Source: Waddliaceae bacterium (lineage in GTDB: Bacteria; Chlamydiota; Chlamydiia; Chlamydiales; GCA-2709385). From it: a DNA stretch of 64,000 bases. This document shows positions 46,230 through 54,648 of the stretch, one piece after another (the first letter of the stretch is position 1; each line of letters starts with the position of its first letter). The DNA lies in the NCBI GenBank assembly GCA_002709385.1, contig PAQS01000024.1:110228-174227 (forward strand), in the 5' to 3' direction. The notes under the pieces were generated by a model. It was not told where the DNA came from and did not search any database. It saw nothing but the letters and a program-made list of their open reading frames with translations. The translations under genes were made by a program, and so were the position numbers.

Positions 46230-46865
46230 ATGATGACAGGTATGATACCAGAGCTAAGGCATAGAAGGTCTAATAGTGCAGACCTTAGCATAGGAAATCC
46301 ATTATTGGGAGAAGATTCAAAAGGAAAAATTAGGTCTAAACCAGTGAAAATTCTTTCTGATGCCAAAACTAACGATCTTACAAATGAAATAGCCCCAGAA
46401 GAAGTCTATATTTTACCTGATGATAACGACCCTAGTCGATTTGCCATTATTGTAGACAAGGTTAAATACGTATATCACGTGAATTTAGAAGGAACGACAG
46501 CAGATGCTTATCTGAGCTCGTTAAAAGATTCCCTTGTCTATATGGCGAAATTTGAGCCTTATCAAAATGCAGCATTAGGTACAGCTCGCTTGCTATATGC
46601 GGGATATGAGACTGGCAAAAGTATGGTGAATACCTTCACAACATCGAAAAATATTGAGGAAATGAGACAAAGAGGGGTACAAAATCTCCCTTCGCAGGCT
46701 GAATTTATTGAAAACGGTTCCTTCCAAAATATGAGGTTACCTCACCAAATCAATGAAGGATTTAGAAGCCTCGGTTACACAAATATGCTTGATGGTACTT
46801 GGCAGTGGATAAAAGCTGGTGGTACTTGCATTACATCCGCAATTAGTAGCCTTTGGCCGTTTTAA
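46230..46865 (+). CDS. Hypothetical protein (211 aa)
   Basis: I do not recognise this gene. The N-terminal ~65 residues are polar and disordered-looking (RHRRSNSADLSIGNPLLG), of the kind found at the front of type III secretion substrates. The middle has a small beta-rich part (EEVYILPDDNDPSRFAIIV), and the C-terminal half is helical with moderately hydrophobic stretches but no clear membrane segment. AAGG lies just before two ATG codons (46230 and 46233). It has its own extended -10 promoter and a strong terminator, so it is a single-gene unit, which supports it being real. Confidence 0.65.
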   Translation: MMTGMIPELRHRRSNSADLSIGNPLLGEDSKGKIRSKPVKILSDAKTNDLTNEIAPEEVYILPDDNDPSRFAIIVDKVKYVYHVNLEGTTADAYLSSLKDSLVYMAKFEPYQNAALGTARLLYAGYETGKSMVNTFTTSKNIEEMRQRGVQNLPSQAEFIENGSFQNMRLPHQINEGFRSLGYTNMLDGTWQWIKAGGTCITSAISSLWPF

Positions 46866-46870
46866 CTTTT

Positions 46871-46906
46871 AAATGCAGCGAAGCAAATGCTTCGCTGCAT
46901 TTTTTT
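46871..46906 (+). terminator. Strong hairpin terminator, related to the GCGGCGAAGC repeat
   Basis: Perfect 15-bp arms (AAATGCAGCGAAGCA at 46871-46885 and its complement at 46888-46902), followed by TTTT. The left arm differs by one base from the arm of the palindromic repeat at 61351. The right end overlaps the stop codon of the convergent lipase-like gene, so it probably ends both transcripts. Confidence 0.85.
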
Positions 46907-49712
46907 ATTTATAGAGAAATTTTTTCGGGATAACAGGCCCTGTTCGGTACCGCGCTTTCCCTTCTTGAATGACACACTCTAAAGTAGATTTAGAGAGTAC
47001 ACAGAAGAAATATTGTCTAGAGTCACGTAATTCATGACCCATAATAGGCATCTTTTCTCGTACCCAGCGAATTCCATCCATTACAGGAAGACCCAAAATC
47101 CCAATTGTCTGACGCAAGCCTTCGCCAATTTTTGGACTAATCAAAATACGATAACCCCAACGTTTACGCATTTCACTGTTCAAAAACCAGGCAGTATCAA
47201 AACGATGTAGATCTTTTGCACTTACATGATCTAATTCATAGTCGATGTGTTCTCTCGCAGCTCCTATGCGACGGCCATGTATAGGGGCCCCCCATATTTC
47301 GGGAGCTTCAGCACCATCTAAAGGTTTAAATAACTCGGTCTTTACATCCAACCATTTGGAGTAAGAGGGGGAGTCTTCTGCTGTGGATCCCATATGTAAA
47401 CTGCCTGATTGATTGACAGGGTCTCCCGTTTCAAGACGATGTCGTACTTGCCAAATAGGGCCTAAACGCTTTAATAGATCCGCATGCTTATTCCCATAAG
47501 CAATAAAGCGCTGATTATCCTTTGGAGACAAGCCAGGGTCGCCAGCAGCAAAACAGATGAATTTTCGATCAGCTAGTGGGACTCGGTGACACTGATAAGC
47601 AAAGCGATAGAGCCCGTTTTGGCAAAGAGCACCACCTAAACTATGCCCCAAAAATGCCACATTTTGTGCAATTTTATATTTAGGCAACTCGCCAATAGCA
47701 TCTGCCCAAACATGCAAAAGGCGGAAATACACCTGTGAAATACGCTTGGCCTCTTCAATGTAATTTGCATAAGCCTTTGTTCCGCATTGAGGAACTTTTT
47801 CTAAATGAAAATCCTCTTTCTTGAGTTTTTCTAGCGCTGTTTGCCAGCTGATTTTTTCCCTTTTACGATTTTCTAAAATATGTTCGCTAATATGTACAAG
47901 CTCCTCAGGCACTTCGTAAGGAGATTCTAGGAGATGCAAGAAGGATTCAGCCATACGGATTACGCCGTTGTAGCAAAGGTTCATCACTTCTTTATACTTT
48001 TCTCCGCTACCCTTCGTCACAGGCGTCTTCAAAAGCGCATCAAATGCTTCTCTGGCTTCAGTGTAGTAAGCCACCCAAATAGGAATTGTACGTTCGAAAA
48101 TGTAAGGGTGTTGATAGTGCATACCAGCCCATGGTTTTTCTCCTCCAGGAGCAGAAAAAGGGTAAAGGTCACTCAATACCGAAGCAATGCCATTCATGGC
48201 GTAAGGGGAGCTTGCTGTACTGCGGTAAAGCTGAATAAAAGGCATGCTTGGATCATTCGTTGCAGGCTCTAGTGTATAAGAGAATACACCCAAGCTATTG
48301 TCCATACACGACGTTACCGTATACCAGCGGCGGTGTCCTTGTTCATCAGCAGGAGCAGGAATCATAGCGCCAACGCGCCAGTGTTCTGTGGGATGCGGAC
48401 GTACAAGGTGCTTTTTGACAACAACATGAGAAAGAAGTTCGTAGTAATTTTCCCAAGACTGTTTCCGTTCTAAATCAGGAAAAACCTGTAAAAGTTCTTG
48501 CTGATCCACCCAAGGTTTGTAGCTTTTGTGTCCAGAATTTGTATAAAAACCAAGAATAGATTTGTGTAGAATTTTGCGCCCTGTAAACATGCGATCTCTA
48601 AGCATTCCACTGGGGGCAAGGATTTCCATGAGAAGATTGAAGGCTTCGTTTTCAAGGCCTGTGCAAGTTCCTTTTGCACAAGGACTATGAATAGAGTCTA
48701 GAACGGAAATAGCGTGAGAAACTCGAGGAATTTGTGAACCTGAAATTTTCTCTGCTGCGTGGTAAATCCCCCGCATTTCCCTTCCGCTTAACTCGTCTTG
48801 CATACGAGTACTTTCGTTATAGCTAGGTAAAACGTCTAGTAACTTAGTGTTATCTGTGTTCTCAATTTTTAATAATTCTTCTTTTAAGGGGATAAGCTTA
48901 CGGAAAGTGCGTTGTACTTCATGAAGTTCAATATTCCCCATTCCAATATTAATGCGGTAGACATGCTCTGGGGTTAAAGCCTCACCATTCATCCACATTT
49001 CTTGTAAATTAAACTGATACGCATATTGAATGTAACGGATATTATGCCAGCCATACTCCTGTTTCAAAAAGTCCATGAACATAGTAAGAGTATGACGGTT
49101 TTCACGCTTTTCTTCTAAAGTAAGAGGAGCGTCGTTTTGGAAACGTAGTTCGTAGTCATGATCTTTTGCTACGATACGGGTGACGCAGTCGATTTTACTT
49201 TGACCAGAAAAAGACTTTTCATAGGTTTGAAAAGCGCTAATAGCAAGGCTTGTGAAAGGGTCTGAATAAGGGGCCATTACACAACGGGCAGCGTAGCTTT
49301 TGGGGTAGGCCTCAGCTTGATCTAGAGAAATACTTTCCTTTGGGTGCTGGCAAGCTATATGGATATGGGGTTTGTTTTTAGATGTTTTGAGGCTTTTGTT
49401 TTCGATGGAAATTTCGGTTTTGAGAGGACCTCGAACTTTGCGAGTAAGAGGAAAAAAGTTACGGATTTTCCCTAAGAGACCAGGGGAAGCACTTTTTAAG
49501 CGAATTTCCCAGCAATGCTCTTTGCCACTCTGACACTTTTCTAAGGCGTAAACAGGGTGTTTTTCATCTAGTTTTTTGCCAAGGAGCTTAAATGTTTGGA
49601 GCGCGATTTTAGCTTCTGGGTAAGAAGGTGCTTCGATCCAAGTGGGAGGGACTGTGCCTGGTTTTTCTTCGTGACACCAAATCGTGTTTTTATATCGTGT
49701 AAGAGAGTCCAT
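46905..49712 (-). CDS. Lipase-like protein with GHSLGG motif (935 aa)
   Basis: A 935-residue protein. Near residue 690 it has AQNVAFLGHSLGGALCQNGL, the nucleophile elbow of lipase class 3-like alpha/beta hydrolases, followed by FICFAAGDPGLS and HRLETGDPVNQSG, where an Asp and later a His (GAAREHIDYELDHV) could complete the triad. The N-terminal ~600 residues are not recognised; SFPLTRKVRG-like basic parts and a middle block around ALTPEHVYRINIGMGNIE are present. No signal peptide. It may be a secreted phospholipase or acyltransferase, as in other vacuole-dwelling bacteria; the function is inferred from the motif only. Confidence 0.68.
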   Translation of the reverse strand: MDSLTRYKNTIWCHEEKPGTVPPTWIEAPSYPEAKIALQTFKLLGKKLDEKHPVYALEKCQSGKEHCWEIRLKSASPGLLGKIRNFFPLTRKVRGPLKTEISIENKSLKTSKNKPHIHIACQHPKESISLDQAEAYPKSYAARCVMAPYSDPFTSLAISAFQTYEKSFSGQSKIDCVTRIVAKDHDYELRFQNDAPLTLEEKRENRHTLTMFMDFLKQEYGWHNIRYIQYAYQFNLQEMWMNGEALTPEHVYRINIGMGNIELHEVQRTFRKLIPLKEELLKIENTDNTKLLDVLPSYNESTRMQDELSGREMRGIYHAAEKISGSQIPRVSHAISVLDSIHSPCAKGTCTGLENEAFNLLMEILAPSGMLRDRMFTGRKILHKSILGFYTNSGHKSYKPWVDQQELLQVFPDLERKQSWENYYELLSHVVVKKHLVRPHPTEHWRVGAMIPAPADEQGHRRWYTVTSCMDNSLGVFSYTLEPATNDPSMPFIQLYRSTASSPYAMNGIASVLSDLYPFSAPGGEKPWAGMHYQHPYIFERTIPIWVAYYTEAREAFDALLKTPVTKGSGEKYKEVMNLCYNGVIRMAESFLHLLESPYEVPEELVHISEHILENRKREKISWQTALEKLKKEDFHLEKVPQCGTKAYANYIEEAKRISQVYFRLLHVWADAIGELPKYKIAQNVAFLGHSLGGALCQNGLYRFAYQCHRVPLADRKFICFAAGDPGLSPKDNQRFIAYGNKHADLLKRLGPIWQVRHRLETGDPVNQSGSLHMGSTAEDSPSYSKWLDVKTELFKPLDGAEAPEIWGAPIHGRRIGAAREHIDYELDHVSAKDLHRFDTAWFLNSEMRKRWGYRILISPKIGEGLRQTIGILGLPVMDGIRWVREKMPIMGHELRDSRQYFFCVLSKSTLECVIQEGKARYRTGPVIPKKFLYK

Positions 49713-50053
49713 AAACCTTATTCTTAAAAAGATGTCAAAATAACCCTTTTATGTTTACAGAGACTTTGTAGCAAGAAATTTATGATTGAAAGTTCTCTAT
49801 CTAAGATTCGAGTAAATGGTGCTTGTATGTATAGAAGAATGATTAAACGCGGCGAAACCAAGAAGCAAGGGCGCGGTGATAGATGCATAGGCATGCTCAG
49901 TCCGGAGGCGCTTGCAAAAGTAGTGAAGAGGTGTAGGCAGTTCAGTTGGATAATTACTATTACTTGAAGAGTCTTTTTATGTGTTTTTGGCAGAGTCTAG
50001 GGGCTTTAACAGTTTCCCTTGAATTTATTTAAAGTTATTTATAATATATTAGT
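49713..50053. other. Left flank of the IS607-like element
   Basis: This 341-base gap holds no convincing gene; the short frames in it have poor codon content and no ribosome site. It includes an arm of the GCGGCGAAGC repeat family (49844-49866), and the outer end of the insertion element must lie somewhere in it, but I cannot place the junction. Confidence 0.5.
49844..49866 (+). repeat. GCGGCGAAGC-family repeat arm, left of the element
   Basis: TTAAACGCGGCGAAACCAAGAA is an inverted, nearly identical counterpart of the arm at 52168-52192 on the other side of the IS607-like element, and is related to the intact palindrome at 61350-61434. Confidence 0.6.
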
Positions 50054-50674
50054 GTGAGTAAGTATTTGACGATTGGACAAGCAGCAGAATAGTTGGGAGT
50101 TTCGACTCAAACTCTGCGAAGATGGGAACGAGAAGGTAAAATACCCTCTCCAGAGCGTACTGCGGGCGGTCAACGGCGTTATCACGTCAGTGCGCTCGGT
50201 CCTAAAAAGCATACATCTTTAGCTCAGGAGCGTCAAACAATTGCATACGCAAGAGTATCAAGCCATGATCAAAAAGATGATCTAGAGCGCCAAAAGCAAA
50301 TTCTGGAAATGTTTTGCGCTGCTCAAGGCTGGACATACGAAATTCTATCCGATCTTGGCTCGGGTATGAACTACCGAAAAAAAGCTCTAAAAAGACTTCT
50401 AGACGATATTATTGAGGGGCGGGTAGGACGTCTTGTCCTTACACACAAAGACCGGCTTCTGCGCTTTGGGGCAGAACTAGTATTCTCTATTTGTGAAAGT
50501 AGAGGGGTAGAAATTGTATTGATTAATCAAGGAAATGAGCCCTCATTTGAAGAAGAACTAGCTCAAGATGTTTTGGAAATCATCACAGTATTCTCTGCAC
50601 GTCTATATGGTAGTCGAAGTAGAAAAAATAAAGCTTTGATTGGCAAGCTTCAAGGAGCTATGGAGGATGTCTAG
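50054..50674 (+). pseudogene. tnpA: IS607 serine recombinase TnpA, interrupted by an amber codon
   Basis: The natural frame starts at GTG 50054 and reads MSKYLTIGQAAE, then TAG (50090-50092), then LGVSTQTLRRWEREGKIP, a MerR-type helix-turn-helix broken by one stop. The rest is intact: the resolvase domain has the catalytic serine in AYARVSSHDQ, the LERQ motif, and THKDRLLRFG. Restart at the TTG 50093 would give a 193-residue protein lacking the first helix of the DNA-binding domain. The stop may be a point mutation (one change from CAG or AAG) that inactivates transposition, or it may be read through. Confidence 0.8.
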
Positions 50675-52109
50675 GACAGCTCAGTCTATGGTAGTTCGCT
50701 TACCTATTTACTTTTTAGAGCTGGATGGACAAAGGCTAGACCAACAATCGCGTATTTGTAACTGGCTATATAATCATCTTCTTGAAAAGTCTCTTGAGCT
50801 CAAAAATAAATATATCGAAATGCAAGATCCGGAAATAGCACGGGTGCTTTACACTGAGCGAGGACTGCGAAATCTTGTGCCTGGCTTGAAAAAAGATCAT
50901 CTATTTCTTAAGACGGTTCATTCTTCACCGCTTAAAAACAGCGCTTTGCGTTTAAGTGCTGCTATTAAGGCACATCAACAAAGCCGAAAAAAACTGCGCA
51001 AAGGGAAGAAAGCTGGATGGCCTCGGTTTCGCTCTTGGAAACGCTCATGGTTTTCTTTGCTTTTTGATGAGCCTGGTAAAGGTTTTCGTCTAGAAGGACA
51101 AAATTTGACGATCTCATTAGGCTCTGGTCTTGATAGAAAAGAGCGTAAAGTCACAGGAGTCTTGCAAAGTAGTAGTCCTTTAAAAGGAAAAGAAATTCGC
51201 AATTTTCGACTCGTGAAGCAGCTCGAGCAATTTTTTGCTGTGTTTACCGTGCATGTAATCTTACCTGAACAGAAAGAAATCAAGCGATTGATCGCTTTAG
51301 ATCCAAACCATAAAAACCTAGCTTATGGTGTCGATACTGAAAACGAGTCAGTAGAAATCGCAGCTCCTTCATGGTTAAAGAAACTAGACCAAAGAATCGA
51401 TGAAATTGCAAGCAAGAGAGATCGTTGCAAAAGACAGTCGCAAAAAGTACACCTAGAATCAAATAAGGGAGATACAGTAGATAAATATTATTGGAAGCCA
51501 TCTAGACGATGGGCGAAATTAGATGAGTTACTGGAAAAATTACGTAGAAAACGTCGAGAACAGACAAAGACCTTTCTATACACCGTATCCCAGAAACTCT
51601 TCAAAAGGTACGATCTCGTTGCTATAGGAGATTACACTCCAGATGGCAGTGGTTTGAGCACCAAGATGCGGCGAGCCATGAATAATCAATCTCTCATTGC
51701 TCGTTTTAAACATACGTTGTCTTGGGTTGCCCAAAAGTCAGGAAAAACATTTTGTGAGTTTGATGAGAAAGGAACTACTCGGACTTGCCATCAATGTGCA
51801 TTTACCTGGCCAGACGGTCTATGCCCGTCGATTCGTACATGGACCTGTCCAAGTTGCCAGACAGAGCATATACGAGATGAGAATTCAGCCCAAAATGGGC
51901 TTCAACGAGTCTTGCGAGACTTGAAATTAGAAAATTTAGTGCCTGGCTCGGGCCCCGTTTCAGTAATGAAACGGTGGGCTTGGTGTGCCTTGCCTAGAGG
52001 AGTACAAGTACTCCCTCAGGGGCAAAGCAGTGACTCTTTCACAGCACCAAGAAATTTAAACGAAGACATGATAGTCTTCGACCAAAACCGATTAAGTAAC
52101 TTTGCTTAA
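50667..52109 (+). CDS. tnpB: TnpB RNA-guided nuclease homologue
   Basis: A 480-residue TnpB, the transposon-encoded ancestor of Cas12, which in known cases uses an omega RNA to cut DNA. The RuvC nuclease shows D212 (LIALDPNHKN) and D404 (HIRDENSAQNGL). The second catalytic residue, normally Glu in a VVEDL-like strand, is replaced here: the strand reads LVAIGDYTPDG (G321-D322), so D322 would have to take over. The zinc knuckle CHQC (374, 377) and CPSC (394, 397) is intact. ATG at 50667 lies nine bases after AAGGAG and overlaps the recombinase gene by eight bases. A tail of ~65 residues follows the RDEN motif and overlaps the predicted guide RNA. Confidence 0.85.
   Translation: MSRTAQSMVVRLPIYFLELDGQRLDQQSRICNWLYNHLLEKSLELKNKYIEMQDPEIARVLYTERGLRNLVPGLKKDHLFLKTVHSSPLKNSALRLSAAIKAHQQSRKKLRKGKKAGWPRFRSWKRSWFSLLFDEPGKGFRLEGQNLTISLGSGLDRKERKVTGVLQSSSPLKGKEIRNFRLVKQLEQFFAVFTVHVILPEQKEIKRLIALDPNHKNLAYGVDTENESVEIAAPSWLKKLDQRIDEIASKRDRCKRQSQKVHLESNKGDTVDKYYWKPSRRWAKLDELLEKLRRKRREQTKTFLYTVSQKLFKRYDLVAIGDYTPDGSGLSTKMRRAMNNQSLIARFKHTLSWVAQKSGKTFCEFDEKGTTRTCHQCAFTWPDGLCPSIRTWTCPSCQTEHIRDENSAQNGLQRVLRDLKLENLVPGSGPVSVMKRWAWCALPRGVQVLPQGQSSDSFTAPRNLNEDMIVFDQNRLSNFA
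51955..52080 (+). ncRNA. Candidate omega (guide) RNA at the 3' end of tnpB
   Basis: Three strong hairpins follow each other inside the last 150 bases of tnpB: CCGTTTC/GAAACGG (51955-51974), TTGCC...GGAGTAC/GTACTCC...GGCAA (51990-52024) and CGAAGAC/GTCTTCG (52061-52080). In IS605/IS607 elements the guide RNA overlaps the tnpB 3' end and runs past the element's right end, which is where this stack lies. The guide segment and the exact end are unknown. Confidence 0.5.
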
Positions 52110-52167
52110 AATCAAGCAAGTTTAGATAGGCTTTGGAGAGCGGTATAAGGTTTTCTTAGCGTCTTAT

Positions 52168-52192
52168 TTTCTTTGCTTCGCCGCGTTTATTA
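52168..52192 (-). repeat. GCGGCGAAGC-family repeat arm, right of the element
   Basis: Reading the minus strand, AATAAACGCGGCGAAGCAAA followed by GAAAATAAGACGC matches the left half of the palindrome at 61350-61434 (GCGGCGAAGCAAAGAA ... TAAGACGC). It is inverted relative to the arm at 49844. Confidence 0.65.
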
Positions 52193-52201
52193 TTTGAGGG
52201 G

Positions 52202-53248
52202 CTAAGGCAAAGCTAAAATCACTTCATCGCCCTGACGTTCGATGCCAAGGGTACTTTCATCAGGGTGTCGTTGAAGAACTTTTTTGTAGCACTCCATGAA
52301 GGCAAAAAGTTTTTTCTTAGGCACGTACGCGCTATGTTTTTCCAAAATAGAAGCCATTGTCGTAATACCAGATTTTTTGCCTGTTTTTTGGTAGCGTTTT
52401 TTTTCTTTTTTATTGAGAGAGCTTGCGCTTCCAATGGCAAGATTAAACGCTTTACAAAGCTCTTCAGGAGGGCTTTCATCGAAAACATGTTCTGGCCGCA
52501 CAGCTTTTGGTCGAGATTTTTTAATCCAGTGTGCAGCATGTATAAGAGTTCTAAAAGAGGCTTGAATGCTGCTTTTTATTTTGTCTTTTGTATGTATGAC
52601 AATTGGCCAAGGAACTCCTGCTCGCTCTAGCTTTACAAAAGTTTCGCCATCTTTGAGTTTTCCAAATAAGACACTTCCCATTTTTACAGGCAAATAGCAT
52701 TCGTAGTCTTCAAGCCCATAATGTCTCTGGTGGCCTAAAATACAACCGATAACTCCCGTTATCCCACTTTTAATGTTGGAGCGAGGGCCAGCACTTCTTT
52801 CTCGATAATGGGTGGAGATACGGCGATAAGAACCTTTATGTGATTTTAAAAAACTATAAATCCGGTGCTCGGGGTCTTTAAAGCGAATACTTCCTCTAAG
52901 TAGAACTTGCTTTTGTTGTAAGGCTCTGGAAAAGAGATACCATGTTAACGCTCTGATATCTTCGATACTAGCTCTGGGGAGTTTTTGTCCTGCATAAAGA
53001 CTGTTTACACTTTTTTCTCCATTTCCCACATAATCAACGACTTGCTTTAGTGAAGTTTTATCAAAAGAGATTTCATTGCGACACATATTTAAATTTGCAA
53101 TGAGTTTCATATCTTTTAAAATTTTGGATTCAGTCCAGTTTTTTTCAATATGTTCGAATACAAAAGGGCGTATTCCAGCTCTTTGAGGAAGAGTGGGAGG
53201 CTGATGAGTGCAAGCGCAAGAGTATGAAGCAGATTTTTCCGTAATCAT
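52202..53248 (-). CDS. Hypothetical protein (348 aa)
   Basis: I do not recognise this gene. It begins MITEKSASYSCACTHQPP, with two cysteines but no lipobox, and is rich in Lys and Arg. Blocks that look conserved are KLPRASIEDIRALTWYLFS, GSIRFKDPEHRIYSFLKS and YYLPV-like strands around ECYLPVKMGSVLFGKL, followed by an alpha-helical C-terminal part (KKEKKRYQKTGKKSG). No membrane segment or signal peptide. The start at 53248 is an ATG with a weak upstream GAGC. Position next to the RasGAP-like gene on the same strand, 68 bases downstream of it, suggests co-expression. Confidence 0.6.
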   Translation of the reverse strand: MITEKSASYSCACTHQPPTLPQRAGIRPFVFEHIEKNWTESKILKDMKLIANLNMCRNEISFDKTSLKQVVDYVGNGEKSVNSLYAGQKLPRASIEDIRALTWYLFSRALQQKQVLLRGSIRFKDPEHRIYSFLKSHKGSYRRISTHYRERSAGPRSNIKSGITGVIGCILGHQRHYGLEDYECYLPVKMGSVLFGKLKDGETFVKLERAGVPWPIVIHTKDKIKSSIQASFRTLIHAAHWIKKSRPKAVRPEHVFDESPPEELCKAFNLAIGSASSLNKKEKKRYQKTGKKSGITTMASILEKHSAYVPKKKLFAFMECYKKVLQRHPDESTLGIERQGDEVILALP

Positions 53249-53316
53249 GCTCGATGTTTTATTGCACGGAAGAGGATTTTAGGCAATAAAAATGGTTACT
53301 CTAATGAGCAAGTTAA

Positions 53317-54648
53317 CTATATTCTGCTTCGAGGGTTTTTAGGTGGTTTGGTTTGGCTATGGAAAATAGATTGTAAAGCCTCTTTTGTGTGTCCTATATT
53401 GCTCTTTGCAGAGGCTCCCATAGTTTGTTCCATTTTATTATCTATATTTGTGAGTTTATCGGTGATAGCTTTTTCTGGGTCCTCAGCTAATAAAAATTGT
53501 ACTATTCTCGATAGCTGTATAGCTGGGAACCTTTGAGTATTAGCTATGGCAGGGGCTTCTGTTACTATGGCTGGACCGATTGCGCGCAAGTAAAACCAAT
53601 TCATAGCTCTTGCTTCTCCTTGCCCTTCCAGACCGGGTGTCTGATTTATATCAGAAGCGATTTGTTTAAGTAAATTATGAAACTGAGGGGATAAATTTGA
53701 TTTACACTCATCGAACACAATATCTATAGTTTCTTTTACAGATGAAGAGATAAGGTTTTCTTTCTCAGCTGAGATTTCTTCTGCTTTTGATTGAGGCATG
53801 TTCTTTATAGGGGTGATCATTTTTTGATTGATGTTTTTTATATTTTTCTGACCCCAATTTTTTGCTAAAGCGCTTAAAAATTTGTCATCAAAGTTATTAA
53901 GACGCAAAGGAGGGTTTCCACTGCTAGCTTTTTGCATTTGCTTATTTATAAAAAACAAAGCCAAATCACCTGCTTCTTTAGGGCGTTTAGAAAGCCTTTG
54001 AAATGCTTTTTCACCTAAAGTGTCGGGAATAGAGTTTCCATGCTTATCATGTGTTTCTTTAATATATTTGACTAATTTTTTTCCTGATAATTTTTTCATC
54101 CTAGCTTCTATTTTAGCGCTTTCTTTTTTTGAAAGCGAGGGAGTAGGGGGTAAAGTTGTAGCTGGGGATTTCTCATTTTTTTCTGTTTTTGGAGATTCTC
54201 TTTCATTACTAACATTCCACCCTTTTTTGGGGTTTACTTGTCCTAGACGAGCTCCAGGTCTTAATCCACGGGTTGGTTCGGGGCTATATTCCCAGCCTTT
54301 TTTAGGATTAGATTCTCCTCTACGTGCACCAGGATTAAGTCCACGTAGATATAAATCTCCAACAAAAGAGCTTTTTTTATTCTCTGTTGGAGTGTGTTGA
54401 TCTGTCTCAGTGGTTGATGGTTTTAGTTTATTGTCGCTTAGTTTTTTAGGTTCTGCAGGTGAACTTGCATTTTCTTGCGTGTTAGTTCCATTTTTTAATA
54501 TGAGTTTGCTAACAGTTGTCGTATTAGAGTCTTCTGGAGAAAGTTTTGTTAAATTTGAAGTTTTAGGATTTCTAAAATCTGCACCAACATCATAACCGTC
54601 AATTCTTGTATGAGCGTTATCACCTGCTCCACTAGGACCATTAACCAT
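53317..54648 (-). CDS. RasGAP-like protein, candidate effector
   Basis: A 443-residue protein. Residues 1-180 are disordered and Ser/Thr/Pro/Lys-rich with a duplicated unit RGLxPGARxGxxNPKKGW (about 102-119 and 127-144). Residues ~220-400 resemble a RasGAP domain: LRLNNFDDKFLSALAKNW lines up with the FRxxxLAxK arginine-finger helix (candidate finger R249), and NWFYLRAIGPAI (about 350-361) matches the FLRxxxPAI hallmark, with FDECKSNLSPQFHNLLKQI between them in the expected order. RasGAPs speed GTP hydrolysis by Ras-like GTPases; bacteria have none of that class, so a host target is implied. The ATG at 54648 follows AGAAGAG by eight bases. Confidence 0.7.
   Translation of the reverse strand: MVNGPSGAGDNAHTRIDGYDVGADFRNPKTSNLTKLSPEDSNTTTVSKLILKNGTNTQENASSPAEPKKLSDNKLKPSTTETDQHTPTENKKSSFVGDLYLRGLNPGARRGESNPKKGWEYSPEPTRGLRPGARLGQVNPKKGWNVSNERESPKTEKNEKSPATTLPPTPSLSKKESAKIEARMKKLSGKKLVKYIKETHDKHGNSIPDTLGEKAFQRLSKRPKEAGDLALFFINKQMQKASSGNPPLRLNNFDDKFLSALAKNWGQKNIKNINQKMITPIKNMPQSKAEEISAEKENLISSSVKETIDIVFDECKSNLSPQFHNLLKQIASDINQTPGLEGQGEARAMNWFYLRAIGPAIVTEAPAIANTQRFPAIQLSRIVQFLLAEDPEKAITDKLTNIDNKMEQTMGASAKSNIGHTKEALQSIFHSQTKPPKNPRSRI

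Larger units (their letters stand above)
50054..52109 (+). mobile_element. IS607-type insertion element (coding core)
   Basis: Two adjacent genes typical for IS607: a MerR-headed serine recombinase (tnpA) and a TnpB RNA-guided nuclease homologue, with a short overlap. IS607 elements move by serine recombination and leave no long terminal repeats or target duplications, so ends cannot be read from repeats. They lie between about 49713 and 52200. Inverted arms of a genomic palindromic repeat flank it. Confidence 0.85.

Noticed and set aside
49782-49967. 61-residue frame left of the IS607 element
   Set aside because: It contains a repeat arm, has no ribosome site and an unlikely composition; treated as non-coding.
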